Under the pieces are notes generated by a model. The model was not told the origin of the DNA. It worked only from the letters and a program-made list of their open reading frames with translations, and made no database searches. DNA of 64,000 bases. Origin: Grimontia kaedaensis (lineage in GTDB: Bacteria > Pseudomonadota > Gammaproteobacteria > Enterobacterales > Vibrionaceae). A program made the position numbers and the translations under genes. Each line of letters starts with the position of its first letter. Position 1 is the first letter of the stretch. The stretch lies in contig NZ_CP082275.1 in the NCBI RefSeq assembly GCF_023746615.1, positions 1,922,001-1,986,000 of the forward strand, given 5' to 3'. Shown one piece after another: positions 34,069 to 41,646 of the stretch.

Positions 34069-34945
34069 CGGTGACCTCCAGACTCAGCGTCTCGCACCAG
34101 GCCGCCTGATGACGGGCCACGACCAGATCGTCGGCCGGTGACAGTAACTGCACATTTTTGACGCCAGGCTGATGCAATGCGGCAAACAAGCCCGAGCGAT
34201 TGATGTGGCGCCCAAGACGGTGTTCACGCGTGATGTATTCCCTCACGGCCTGCTCTGCCGCAGCCATGACAACCTGCAGGTCAGGCCCCTCGAAAAACGT
34301 CAGGCGGGCATGGACGGTATAAGTCACCACCTCAGCCCCCTGCACCGTGACCTTGTCAGTCAGCGGCCTCACGTCTTCATCATTCAGCGCGTCCGAGACG
34401 GTACCCAACAGCGCCAGCGAGGCCTCGCCCTGCCCTTCCTGTGACAGCACGGTCACCAACACCTCGCCCGGTGACGGGCTTTGCACATCGACGTCTTTCA
34501 CCTGTCCCGAGGCCGACAGGGCGTGGTATTGGTAGGCACCGACAGGACCGGCGGTACTGAGTCCTTCCAGTGAGAGCGGAATGCGCACCCGGTAGATCTC
34601 GTCATCCTCATTGATGTCAGGAACCGGCGGGGACGCCTCCGGGTCGCCTTGCTGTATCACCCGGCGGGGCACATTGAACAAGGCGCCAAGGTGTTCGAGG
34701 TCGTTGTCTTTCGCATACGCCACCATCACGGCGCGCGCGGCATCGTTCACCCGCTGGCGAAGCAGCATTTCCCGATAGGCAGCGACTTCAAGAATTTTGT
34801 AGGCCGGGTCGGATTCGACCGTGGCGGAAAATGCCGGGGCGCGGCGTTTCAAGTCGGCCAGCATGTCCGTCAGAATCGCCTCATAATCGAGCGCCTCCAC
34901 CACATTGGGGGAAGGCAGTTCGGCAAGGTTGATCACACTGCTCAC
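34061..34945 (-). CDS. Baseplate assembly protein J
   Basis: 294 residues, gpJ family of P2-like phages. NLAELPSPNVVEALDYEAIL, LLRQRVNDAARAVMVAYAKDNDLEHLGALFNVPR and PGVKNVQLLSP are hallmarks. Wedge component of the contractile baseplate. Confidence 0.94.
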   Translation of the reverse strand: MSSVINLAELPSPNVVEALDYEAILTDMLADLKRRAPAFSATVESDPAYKILEVAAYREMLLRQRVNDAARAVMVAYAKDNDLEHLGALFNVPRRVIQQGDPEASPPVPDINEDDEIYRVRIPLSLEGLSTAGPVGAYQYHALSASGQVKDVDVQSPSPGEVLVTVLSQEGQGEASLALLGTVSDALNDEDVRPLTDKVTVQGAEVVTYTVHARLTFFEGPDLQVVMAAAEQAVREYITREHRLGRHINRSGLFAALHQPGVKNVQLLSPADDLVVARHQAAWCETLSLEVTDE

Positions 34946-35277
34946 AATACCAATCCTCTTAACGTGACCGGCCGCCCTTGGGGCAGATATTCCCCCGCTA
35001 GATCCAGTGTGACATGACCGGCACGTATATCCGTCACGGCGACCTGCAACAGCTTAAAACGGGGCTCCCAGCGCTCTATCGCTTCGGCGGTCGCCACATA
35101 GATTTCAGCGATGGTGGCGTCATTGAGCGGCGCATCGATGAGCTCGAACAGGCGCGACCCATAGTCCCGGCGCATCACCCGGGTCCCTATTGGCGTGGTG
35201 AGAATGTCTGTCAGGCTTTGCCTGAGGTGCGCAATGCCGGTCAGCGCTTTGCCATCATGGCGGCTCATTCCCTTCAT
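34942..35277 (-). CDS. Baseplate wedge protein W (gp25-like)
   Basis: 111 residues, P2 gpW/T4 gp25 family; IAHLRQSLTDILTTPIGTRVMRRDYGSRLFELID carries the EPR-like core of the family. Essential for sheath initiation. Confidence 0.94.
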   Translation of the reverse strand: MKGMSRHDGKALTGIAHLRQSLTDILTTPIGTRVMRRDYGSRLFELIDAPLNDATIAEIYVATAEAIERWEPRFKLLQVAVTDIRAGHVTLDLAGEYLPQGRPVTLRGLVL

Positions 35278-35852
35278 TGCTGGGCACCCGGCTCAGACGT
35301 GTTGGCCTGGGTTTCCGGTGACCGGTGTCGGTGGCCGTTGTATATCACGCGGTCCGCCTGCATTGAGCGGGTTTTGTCCGAGATATCGCCGGTGGCGGTG
35401 ATGTTCCCTTTGACGGTGACGTCCCCTTCCACGGTGATGCCCCCTTTGGCAATCAAGGTGGTGGTGGCCCCCGGTGGCAGCAGGATTGACAGTGCATGTA
35501 TGGCACGGTCGTAACTCATGTCTGCCCCGTCAGCAAACTGCACACGTCTGACGGTTTCGCGCTGATCAGTGTGGGGATAGAGATTTTGGTAGATAGCCGG
35601 CAGCACCACGCCCAGTTCAGGCTCGCCACAGGGACTGAGTACCACCACCTGCTCGCCCACTTCGGGCGCCCAGAAACTGACGTCCGGTCCTGCCCGCTGG
35701 GTGACCCATGGCAGCCAGGTCGTGGTAAGAAAACCGGTGCTGACTTTGACGTGTCCGGTGTTGTAATCCACGTCGACCACCTGCCCGGTCATCAGGAGAT
35801 TCGATAAACGGCGTTCAAGTTCGGCCAGCCGTTGGAGTATCAGTTCCGTCAT
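35274..35852 (-). CDS. Baseplate assembly / spike protein V
   Basis: 192 residues, P2 gpV. OB-fold (GQVVDVDYNTGHVKVSTG), then a beta-helix repeat (GGITVEGDVTVKGNITATGDISD) and a C-terminal GHRHR, the His-x-His iron site at the needle tip known from P2 gpV and phi92. Membrane-piercing spike. Confidence 0.94.
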   Translation of the reverse strand: MTELILQRLAELERRLSNLLMTGQVVDVDYNTGHVKVSTGFLTTTWLPWVTQRAGPDVSFWAPEVGEQVVVLSPCGEPELGVVLPAIYQNLYPHTDQRETVRRVQFADGADMSYDRAIHALSILLPPGATTTLIAKGGITVEGDVTVKGNITATGDISDKTRSMQADRVIYNGHRHRSPETQANTSEPGAQQ

Positions 35853-36382
35853 GGCGTCACCTTGTCATAGGCCCCGGCCTTGCCATCCTGTTCCCGGTCA
35901 TCGTTCAGATAGACTTCTGAGGGGAGCACGCCCCCTTGCCAGATGTCCTCTCCGATACGCAGGGTCTGGGACCAGGTCACCGCCCACAAGGCGACACCCT
36001 GTTTGTCTACCGAGCCGGAAAAGAGGTTCTCGGCGCTCACTTTCTCTGCACCGGTTAAGGCGGTCATGCCCCAGCGCTGGGTCGGAACCATGTCCAGTAA
36101 GGCTTCCACAATCGCGAGTGCCGCTTCGTCTTTGGGAAGTCGCCGTTTGTCGCCGGTCATCACGAACGCGGCCAGCCGGACGGTGATGTCCCGCTCCCCG
36201 GTCTGGACCTCGCCCGTATCCGGTACCGCCATCAGCGCGACGCGCACCGCAGGCAGACGCGTCACGATGCGTCGCAACTCGTCGAGGTTGAAGCGACCGG
36301 GGTGGCTATCGACCGCGGCAAGTGCCGGCAGCTTTGCCCTGATGGTGGTGATGATGGCCTGACGCAAGGCTGTCAGCCTCAT
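35849..36382 (-). CDS. Mu gp37-like (DUF1834) tail/neck protein
   Basis: 177 residues. LRQAIITTIRAKLPALAAVDSH and the conserved RLPAVRVALM..PDTGEVQTGERDITVRLAAFV fit the Mu gp37/DUF1834 family, probably a tail terminator or minor tail protein. Located between Mu-type head genes and P2-type baseplate genes: the border of the two modules. Confidence 0.8.
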   Translation of the reverse strand: MRLTALRQAIITTIRAKLPALAAVDSHPGRFNLDELRRIVTRLPAVRVALMAVPDTGEVQTGERDITVRLAAFVMTGDKRRLPKDEAALAIVEALLDMVPTQRWGMTALTGAEKVSAENLFSGSVDKQGVALWAVTWSQTLRIGEDIWQGGVLPSEVYLNDDREQDGKAGAYDKVTP

Positions 36383-36825
36383 GCGGCGTCCTCCAAGATG
36401 GCATCCGCCCAGGCATTGAGCGCCGCTTCGAGGGCAAAGAGGTCATCGTCATTGACCCCGAGAAAGGCCCGTTGGGGAATGCCGCGACGGCTGTCCCCGT
36501 ATTGGTGGGTCGAGGCGTACACGAGATTACTCCCCACTTCTGCCCCGTCGTCCCTCACCACAGACACCAGAGAATCAATCAGGTGACCTTCGTTCTCGAG
36601 CAAGCGGTGATTGCCGTGACGGGTGGCGGCATAGCTGTCTGACCATGCCGGCCAGAGGTTCCCGTCAGGGCTACGTTTGTCGTCTTCCAGGCGTGACCGC
36701 GTCTGGCTTTCGACCAGATTCGCCAGGGCGCCCATGGCTTCTTGGGTGTCCACCTTGGTCAGGCGCAATAACACCCGGTTTAAGCGCTCAATGCCGCGCA
36801 GCTCCACCGCTGCGCCCACGGCCAT
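36379..36825 (-). CDS. Virion morphogenesis protein (Mu gpG / P2 gpS type)
   Basis: 148 residues. LVESQTRSRLEDDKRSPDGNLWPAWSDSYAATR, LLENEGHLIDSLVSVV, VYASTHQYG and GIPQRAFLGV are diagnostic for the phage virion morphogenesis (tail completion) family. Sits at the head-tail joining step. Confidence 0.92.
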   Translation of the reverse strand: MAVGAAVELRGIERLNRVLLRLTKVDTQEAMGALANLVESQTRSRLEDDKRSPDGNLWPAWSDSYAATRHGNHRLLENEGHLIDSLVSVVRDDGAEVGSNLVYASTHQYGDSRRGIPQRAFLGVNDDDLFALEAALNAWADAILEDAA

Positions 36826-37256
36826 CAGTAACGCTCCAAGCCGGCGCGGGAAAAAAGACGCTCGGCAGACGTGAACACCATGCCATCATCATTGGGGCTG
36901 CCGGGTTCGTCGTCCGTAGGGGCATCCAGACCGAGCTCCACCCGGCCTTTGGCAATGTTCTCGAGCCACTGGATAGCATCCTCGAAGCGCTGGCGTTTCT
37001 CCTCAGTCGCGCCGCCTGCATCGTCGGCGAGCCAGTACAGGGCAATGTCGACACACAAGCGGGTCAGCAGGTCCGGTACCTCCAGCAACGGCAATGAGTA
37101 GCGCGTCCCGAGGTAGGAATTCATCAGGCCCGTCGCATCATTCAGGCTGCGCTCGGCCACTTCCTCATCGAGGGTATCGTCTTCATCTTTGTCGGCCAGC
37201 GGGTACACGACGTCTTCGCCGTATCGCGCCAGCATGTCATCCACGGTTGCGTACAT
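36825..37256 (-). CDS. Mu gp36-like (DUF1320) protein
   Basis: 143 residues from the ATG at 37,256, which overlaps the upstream stop (TGATG). MYATVDDMLARYGEDV, LNDATGLMNSYLGTRYSLPL, LTRLCVDIALYWL are typical of DUF1320 head-tail connector proteins. A longer frame to 37,292 is open but overlaps the previous gene. Confidence 0.88.
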   Translation of the reverse strand: MYATVDDMLARYGEDVVYPLADKDEDDTLDEEVAERSLNDATGLMNSYLGTRYSLPLLEVPDLLTRLCVDIALYWLADDAGGATEEKRQRFEDAIQWLENIAKGRVELGLDAPTDDEPGSPNDDGMVFTSAERLFSRAGLERY

Positions 37257-37597
37257 CACGCCTCCTTCAGCCGGTCTTGGTACCGGCGCCATGCGGTATC
37301 GCGCTGCGCCGCACTGATGTCTTTTTCCAACACGGCTTCAATGGCCTTCACTGAGGGCTTTTTGCTGTCGTCCAGCATGCCGATGACTTCAACGATGTCA
37401 TCGATGAGTGGGTCCGGTGTCGCCGGCGTCTCGGGGAGCGGTTCGCCCACCACCAGACGCGGTTCATGGGCAATGGCCTCACGCTCTGCGTCCGTGAGCT
37501 CAGAGAGCGTGAGGGTTTTGCCCTCGTAGGGAAAGTAATGGCCGGCGCGGCGAAACCCCGGCGGCTGTTTGGCACGGACAAACCACGTGATGGGCAT
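37256..37597 (-). CDS. Mu gp35-like / HI1506-type protein
   Basis: 113 residues from the ATG at 37,597. MPITWFVRAKQPPGFRRAGHYFP is typical of the Mu-like FluMu/HI1506 group; the C-terminal part (KKPSVKAIEAVLEKDISAAQRDTAWRRY) looks like a small HeH/SAP-like helical domain. Role in head maturation is not known. It follows the capsid gene after a terminator-like hairpin. Confidence 0.75.
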   Translation of the reverse strand: MPITWFVRAKQPPGFRRAGHYFPYEGKTLTLSELTDAEREAIAHEPRLVVGEPLPETPATPDPLIDDIVEVIGMLDDSKKPSVKAIEAVLEKDISAAQRDTAWRRYQDRLKEA

Positions 37598-37612
37598 GAC
37601 GGGCCTCCTTAG

Positions 37613-37634
37613 AAAAAAGCCCCCTTTCGGGGGC
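37613..37634 (-). terminator. Hairpin with T tract after the capsid gene
   Basis: GCCCCC, loop GAAA, GGGGGC, then TTTTTTC on the minus strand: a strong intrinsic terminator inside the late operon. It could raise capsid transcript levels relative to downstream tail genes, unless antitermination acts. Confidence 0.85.
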
Positions 37635-37651
37635 AAGGGTGCGGCTAGCGG

Positions 37652-38572
37652 TTAGAGAAAATCCGGAATGACCACCTTGAACTTGCCCCGGAGTTCATTC
37701 GAGACGGTGTTGCCGTCATCGGCAAAGAGTTCACGGGTCAGCAGCTGCGTGGCCTGCTTCTCCATCGAAACAGGGATAACCAGCATGTTCGGTTTGATGC
37801 CAAGCGGCCTTCCACCGTCGGCTTTGAAAGCGCGCATGGTGCTGTAGGCCTGCCAGAGCGTGTCGACGTTGAGCTCTGCTTTCACGCCATAGGCCATCTG
37901 CCAGAACCCAAAGCCCACGTTACAGCGAAGGTCGACACCGTAGCGGTAGAGTTTGCGCATGAAGACGTCTTCATCGTCTTCTTTGGTCATGGCCACGAAC
38001 TTAGGTTTCTTGCGTTCCTGAAAGATGATGGGCTTGATGGCGCGGGTCGTGTCGAGCAGGTACCAGGCATCGCCGGCATAGTTTTCATCAACCAGCACGT
38101 TCGACACACTGATGTCGGTCCCCTGCCCGTCATGTTGGTCGTTCACCGGGTGGTCGGCATCAAAGAAGTTCTGGCCGTCATAGCAGGCGGTGGTGAAGCC
38201 GTCTTTTAGCATCGGGAAGACCAGCTCATCCGGAAAGGCAGATGTCGCACGTCCCATCTCCTGCATCATGGGGCTGTAGATACCGAGGTTGTCATCTTCG
38301 ATGTCGGTGCGTTTGACGCCGACAGTCGATTCAAAGTCCTTGTTAAAAATCTGGTAGCCGTGTGCTTCCATGTCCTTGATGACCCTGTCACCTACCCACT
38401 CGCGAAACCCCGGCCATTGCCCGAGCCAGCCATAGGTGTTCGAGGCGGTGGTCGACTTGATGATGGTGGCGACTTCCTTGTATTGCGGGGTCGCCATCCC
38501 CAAACCGCCCTGATAGGACGACTTGAAGCCGGTGAACAGGCTTTTAATGAGTTGCGGGGTAATGATGGCCAT
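37652..38572 (-). CDS. Major capsid protein (Mu gpT family)
   Basis: 306 residues, Mu gpT type. ITPQLIKSLFTGFKSSYQGGLG, TASNTYGWLGQWPGFREWVGDR and DGQNFFDADHPVN are diagnostic. Main head subunit; start overlaps the protease stop by one base. Confidence 0.94.
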   Translation of the reverse strand: MAIITPQLIKSLFTGFKSSYQGGLGMATPQYKEVATIIKSTTASNTYGWLGQWPGFREWVGDRVIKDMEAHGYQIFNKDFESTVGVKRTDIEDDNLGIYSPMMQEMGRATSAFPDELVFPMLKDGFTTACYDGQNFFDADHPVNDQHDGQGTDISVSNVLVDENYAGDAWYLLDTTRAIKPIIFQERKKPKFVAMTKEDDEDVFMRKLYRYGVDLRCNVGFGFWQMAYGVKAELNVDTLWQAYSTMRAFKADGGRPLGIKPNMLVIPVSMEKQATQLLTRELFADDGNTVSNELRGKFKVVIPDFL

Positions 38573-39561
38573 TAATCAGTCTCCTTCGCGGCGGTATAGG
38601 CGTCTTCTTCAATGCCGAGCAGGCGACAGGCCACGCGGTCTTCTTCGGTCAGGGATGTCTGGTTGCGGGCCCTGTCATCCAGGCCGCTGTCATCGCCGAT
38701 GGTGGGCGCGGTTTCGGCGTACTTTTCAAAACGCGCCAGCCCGCCCTCTTCCTTGCAACAGGCGCGGTGATAATCGACGGTCGCCGGCGTGATGACCCCG
38801 GCCTTGAGCGCCTTGTCCAGCGTCTCTTCAATCTGTTGGTTGAGCGCTTTTTCGCGCACCGCCTTCAATGCCGATTCGGCGTCCTGCGCGCGGTTTAACG
38901 CGGCATCGTGGTCAGCACGTGGCACGAACTTGTCTATCGATGGGTTCTGCGCCTGATTGAGCGCGGTGGCTTTGTCATCTTTGAGCTGGTTGATGGCCGA
39001 CACGGCCTGCGCATCGGTCGCCTCAGGCGGCAACGCCAACGCGGTACAAATCGCCAGGGGTAATGGCATGGTGTCCTCTCTGTCGGTGGTCGTGCGCCGG
39101 TTGAGCGCGGTCAGGTGTAGGTTCGGCTGGTTGGTCAGCCCTGCCGAGTAAAGCTGGAGAATGCGTTTGGAATTGATGTCGAACGTGAAGACCGGAGACA
39201 GGTAGCGGTAGGCCTTCTGGTTCACAAGGTCACGCCCCGTGTCATTCCATTCGACCTGCCCCCAAATCGCTCCACCTTCACGCGCCTGAAGCGCCTTTAT
39301 CCACCCCACCGCAGGCGCCGGCTCGCCGGCTTTGCCTTTGATTTCGGTGGCGTGTTCGATGTCGATGGGCAGGTCTGCGCCATTGGATGCAAAAGCCGCG
39401 ACGATGGCGTCAGGGTCATCATTGACCCAGCTGCGCCCATCACGGCCGGTAATGGCAGTGCCCGCTGGGATAAACTCGGCCCACACAGACGCCCCACTCG
39501 CCGCGCTGTTGGCAGCAAGCGAAGAAAGTTCCGTGGTGAGAATCAGGGTTTCAGTTTTCAT
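38572..39561 (-). CDS. Head maturation protease / scaffold (Mu gpI type)
   Basis: 329 residues. WAEFIPAGTAITGRDGRSWV, LPIDIEHATEIKG with the probable catalytic His and the Ser/Thr region, and KRILQLYSAGLTNQPNLHL make the protease half; the C-terminal half is a long helical scaffold (TTDREDTMPLPLAICTALAL onwards). As in Mu, an internal start (ATG near 39,069, MPLPLAICTALALPPE) could give a separate scaffold protein like gpZ. Confidence 0.9.
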   Translation of the reverse strand: MKTETLILTTELSSLAANSAASGASVWAEFIPAGTAITGRDGRSWVNDDPDAIVAAFASNGADLPIDIEHATEIKGKAGEPAPAVGWIKALQAREGGAIWGQVEWNDTGRDLVNQKAYRYLSPVFTFDINSKRILQLYSAGLTNQPNLHLTALNRRTTTDREDTMPLPLAICTALALPPEATDAQAVSAINQLKDDKATALNQAQNPSIDKFVPRADHDAALNRAQDAESALKAVREKALNQQIEETLDKALKAGVITPATVDYHRACCKEEGGLARFEKYAETAPTIGDDSGLDDRARNQTSLTEEDRVACRLLGIEEDAYTAAKETD

Positions 39562-39596
39562 GCCCGCACGGTAGCGCGGGCAGTTTGAAGGGGATT

Positions 39597-39612
39597 AGGT
39601 GAAAAGGTTCAG
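39597..39612. repeat. Moron boundary motif, copy 2
   Basis: AGGTGAAAAGGTTCAG, one mismatch from the copy at 29,699, 13 bases past the stop of the moron at 39,626. Confidence 0.55.
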
Positions 39613-39625
39613 TGGTGAAATCCAG

Positions 39626-40231
39626 TTAGAGAAGCGCAAAGTTAAAACGATGACTTTTCTGATTTTCTACCAGACGACCAGCTATCAACGTTTTCACACT
39701 GTAACGCATAGATAGAAATGCCGCTGGCCCTAAAATTGGCCCAAGTACCAAAAAGGCTGACCAACGAACATCTTCACTGCCAAACCAAAACTCCGGAAAC
39801 AGTAAAGGTGAAACAAGCGAGATCGCAGAGAGTAAGTAAGCAATAAAACCGCCCCCAATCAGGATCGATCTGACTCTCGTATTTCTATAAAGCCACTTCA
39901 ACTTTAGCGATGGGTTATCCGCGTTAAACGACTCAAAGTGGTTTCGAGATTCAATGTATTGATTCAGCTTACTCACAGGGTCTTTTAAGCTTAGAATATA
40001 TTTTATCTCACTTAATTGCATTGCCGCCGAGCCAGCAATAGCTTGATACCCTTTCTCTTCAGCGAAGGGATGAATATTCCCCTCCTCACAATCTGATAGA
40101 AATTGTTTAGCAAAGCGATATTCCTCGCGAAGGTTGGATTTTTTTGATGTCGTAAATTGATAGTACTTCCAGCCAACACCAATCATTGCTGCGCCAACCC
40201 CCAGCAGCTTTAAGATTGTTTCAAATTCCAT
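39626..40231 (-). CDS. Unrecognised membrane protein (moron)
   Basis: 201 residues. One N-terminal membrane helix (about 7-25), a polar middle of about 90 residues, then two membrane helices (about 120-140 and 155-180). No family recognised. AT-rich compared with the head genes, and the first gene of the accessory block inserted between gpI and gpF. A two-helix hairpin plus cytoplasmic part is a layout seen in phage exclusion proteins; that is only a suggestion. Confidence 0.65.
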   Translation of the reverse strand: MEFETILKLLGVGAAMIGVGWKYYQFTTSKKSNLREEYRFAKQFLSDCEEGNIHPFAEEKGYQAIAGSAAMQLSEIKYILSLKDPVSKLNQYIESRNHFESFNADNPSLKLKWLYRNTRVRSILIGGGFIAYLLSAISLVSPLLFPEFWFGSEDVRWSAFLVLGPILGPAAFLSMRYSVKTLIAGRLVENQKSHRFNFALL

Positions 40232-40263
40232 ATTTTTACCTGTTTTAATTATTGAATACTTTG

Positions 40264-40298
40264 AAGAAACAGGGCTACTTCAAGCAGCCCTTTAGCTT
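40264..40298 (-). terminator. Possible terminator after 46-aa ORF
   Basis: On the minus strand AGGGCTGC and GTAGCCCT pair around TTGAA (one G-T pair), followed by GTTTCTTC, a weak T tract. Confidence 0.4.
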
Positions 40299-40299
40299 A

Positions 40300-40440
40300 T
40301 CAGCCCGCTGAACGGACTAGAAAACACCAAGTGTCATAGCCATAGTCTCGTGCATCCAAAAGCTTCGTGGAGTTTTTAACTCTGCGGTATCGGCAGAAAA
40401 CCCATTTAAAGCCTTTTGGAGCTGCTTTTCTGTTACTCAT
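40300..40440 (-). CDS. 46-aa basic protein
   Basis: MSNRKAAPKGFKWVFCRYRR and a C-terminal DARDYGYDTWCFLVRSAG; 46 residues, strongly basic N-terminal half with two Cys. AGGT precedes the ATG. The regular aromatic/basic pattern suggests a real small phage protein rather than chance. Located downstream of a promoter and operator cluster, after another 46-residue ORF. Confidence 0.55.
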   Translation of the reverse strand: MSNRKAAPKGFKWVFCRYRRVKNSTKLLDARDYGYDTWCFLVRSAG

Positions 40441-40579
40441 AGTTTTACCTATCAACAATTTGGCAACTCAGTTGTTGGCAAACCCTTTGACTATCGCTAT
40501 ACTCAATTCGCCAAAACAAAGTATCGCTTGGGGTTTGTGGCTCGGTTGACGAGTTGCTTCACCAAAGCCAAAAATGTCC

Positions 40580-40720
40580 TCATTCCTCAGAATGGGGATT
40601 TTTTATCTCCGTAATACCGCTTCCAGGCGATGAGCGCCAATGAGCACATACGTATTCCAGTTTCCCTTTGCGCTTTCTTACATACGCGCATACTGGGACA
40701 TCTTTTTCTTTACAGTTCAT
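40580..40720 (-). CDS. 46-aa Cys-containing basic protein
   Basis: MNCKEKDVPVCAYVRKRKGK... with CAHWRSSPGSGITEI near the end; 46 residues, three Cys, one His. An excellent AGGAG stands 8 bases before the ATG. First ORF behind the promoter at 40,975-41,003, with a leader of about 250 bases. Cys/His spacing hints at a small metal-binding knuckle, unproven. Confidence 0.6.
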   Translation of the reverse strand: MNCKEKDVPVCAYVRKRKGKLEYVCAHWRSSPGSGITEIKNPHSEE

Positions 40721-40800
40721 TTTTAAATCTCCTGATTTAGTGATGTAGTTGTTTAAAATTTCTGTAACTTTTTACGTTCTGTTGTTTTCAGCACCCCCTC

Positions 40801-41017
40801 GTTCATGTTTTTTTGTGAATGGCCCACTAAGAAAAATGCTCCTTAGAGCCAACCCTCGTTCATAATTTATTGTGAACATCTTTCTATTATAATGACCCTT
40901 AAGGGCCGATTCCGCTTCACGAAAAAATGTGAACACTAGGTTTTATTTTAGGGCTTTTCTCAAGCCCTAATTAAATCATAGCATTACAAGATATCTGCGT
41001 CAAGATTTTTTGTGAAC
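40801..41017. promoter_or_regulatory. Cluster of four 20-bp inverted-repeat operators with a promoter
   Basis: Four related 20-bp elements with consensus (minus strand) GTTCACAWWWWWWCRTGAAC lie at 40,801-40,820, 40,858-40,877, 40,915-40,934 and 40,998-41,017; the first three start exactly 57 bases apart. The fourth overlaps the -35 of a strong minus-strand promoter. They look like operators for a dimeric regulator that controls the downstream 46-aa ORFs. The adjacent winged-helix protein is a candidate ligand. Confidence 0.65.
40975..41003 (-). promoter_or_regulatory. Sigma70-type promoter with 5' hairpin
   Basis: TTGACG (41,003-40,998), 17-base spacer, TATGAT (40,980-40,975). Transcription should start near 40,968, exactly at a perfect 9-bp hairpin (TTAGGGCTT / AAGCCCTAA, 40,970-40,948). 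A second TATAAT lies at 40,891-40,886 without a clear -35. Confidence 0.65.
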
Positions 41018-41025
41018 GAGATTAT

Positions 41026-41646
41026 CTATTTCTTTATCGGAAAATAGTAGTACTCAACACCACCAGACTCTGCAATACCTTCTTTACGCATCAGCAAACC
41101 AGAAGTGACCAACTCTTTTAGTTTGTTGCTTGCATTATTGATTTTAAGGTCCAGGGCTTCGGCGACATCAGACGCTGCAACCCACCCTTTATTCATCACA
41201 TATTCATACAAAGCCTGCTGTGTACGCTTAGGCTCGGGCCCCAGTAAATGCCATGAGCCATTACACTCAGCATGTATAGGGAAAGGCAGCTTGTCCGCTC
41301 CAGCCCGGATATTGTCCAACAAGACTTCATTTGCAACATTAGTTACATAAAAACCTTTTTTACCAATCAAATCTTGTGCTTGTCTAAGAAAAGCTTCTCT
41401 AGGGAAAGATGCATCAATGCGCCTAACGCCTTCAAGGGAGATTTCGAAGATATCTACTTCTGTTTTACCAGAAATATATTTGGCGATTCCTTCAGCTACA
41501 AACTCACCATCCTCTACACCCCATCCGTCAACAGTTCCGTTGTCGTTAGGTTCGAAGTCCATGAAGTCTGCAAGTTTAAGACGAGAAATAATCTGTTTCA
41601 TAGATTTTATTGAAGCAGATTCATCGTCATTTTGCAATACTGACAT
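41026..41646 (-). CDS. STAS-like (DUF4325) plus winged-helix protein
   Basis: 206 residues from the ATG at 41,646, which shares one base with the stop of the upstream ATPase gene (TGATG), so the two are translationally coupled. Middle part: IFEISLEGVRRIDASFPREAFLRQA... and ...GFYVTNVANEVLLDNIRAG, the STAS-like DUF4325 core. The C-terminal 65 residues (LYEYVMNKGWVAASDVAEAL, KLKELVTSGLLMRKE, GVEYYYFPI) form a winged helix. With the neighbouring GHKL ATPase it makes a partner-switch-like pair seen in predicted conflict or regulatory islands. Function not established. Confidence 0.7.
   Translation of the reverse strand: MSVLQNDDESASIKSMKQIISRLKLADFMDFEPNDNGTVDGWGVEDGEFVAEGIAKYISGKTEVDIFEISLEGVRRIDASFPREAFLRQAQDLIGKKGFYVTNVANEVLLDNIRAGADKLPFPIHAECNGSWHLLGPEPKRTQQALYEYVMNKGWVAASDVAEALDLKINNASNKLKELVTSGLLMRKEGIAESGGVEYYYFPIKK

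Noticed and set aside
40801..41017. CRP sites or a CRISPR array suggested by repeated TGTGA/TTCAC blocks
   Set aside because: The half sites are GTTCA and TGAAC with a 10-base AT spacer, not TGTGA-N6-TCACA, and spacers between copies are too few and too regular for CRISPR.
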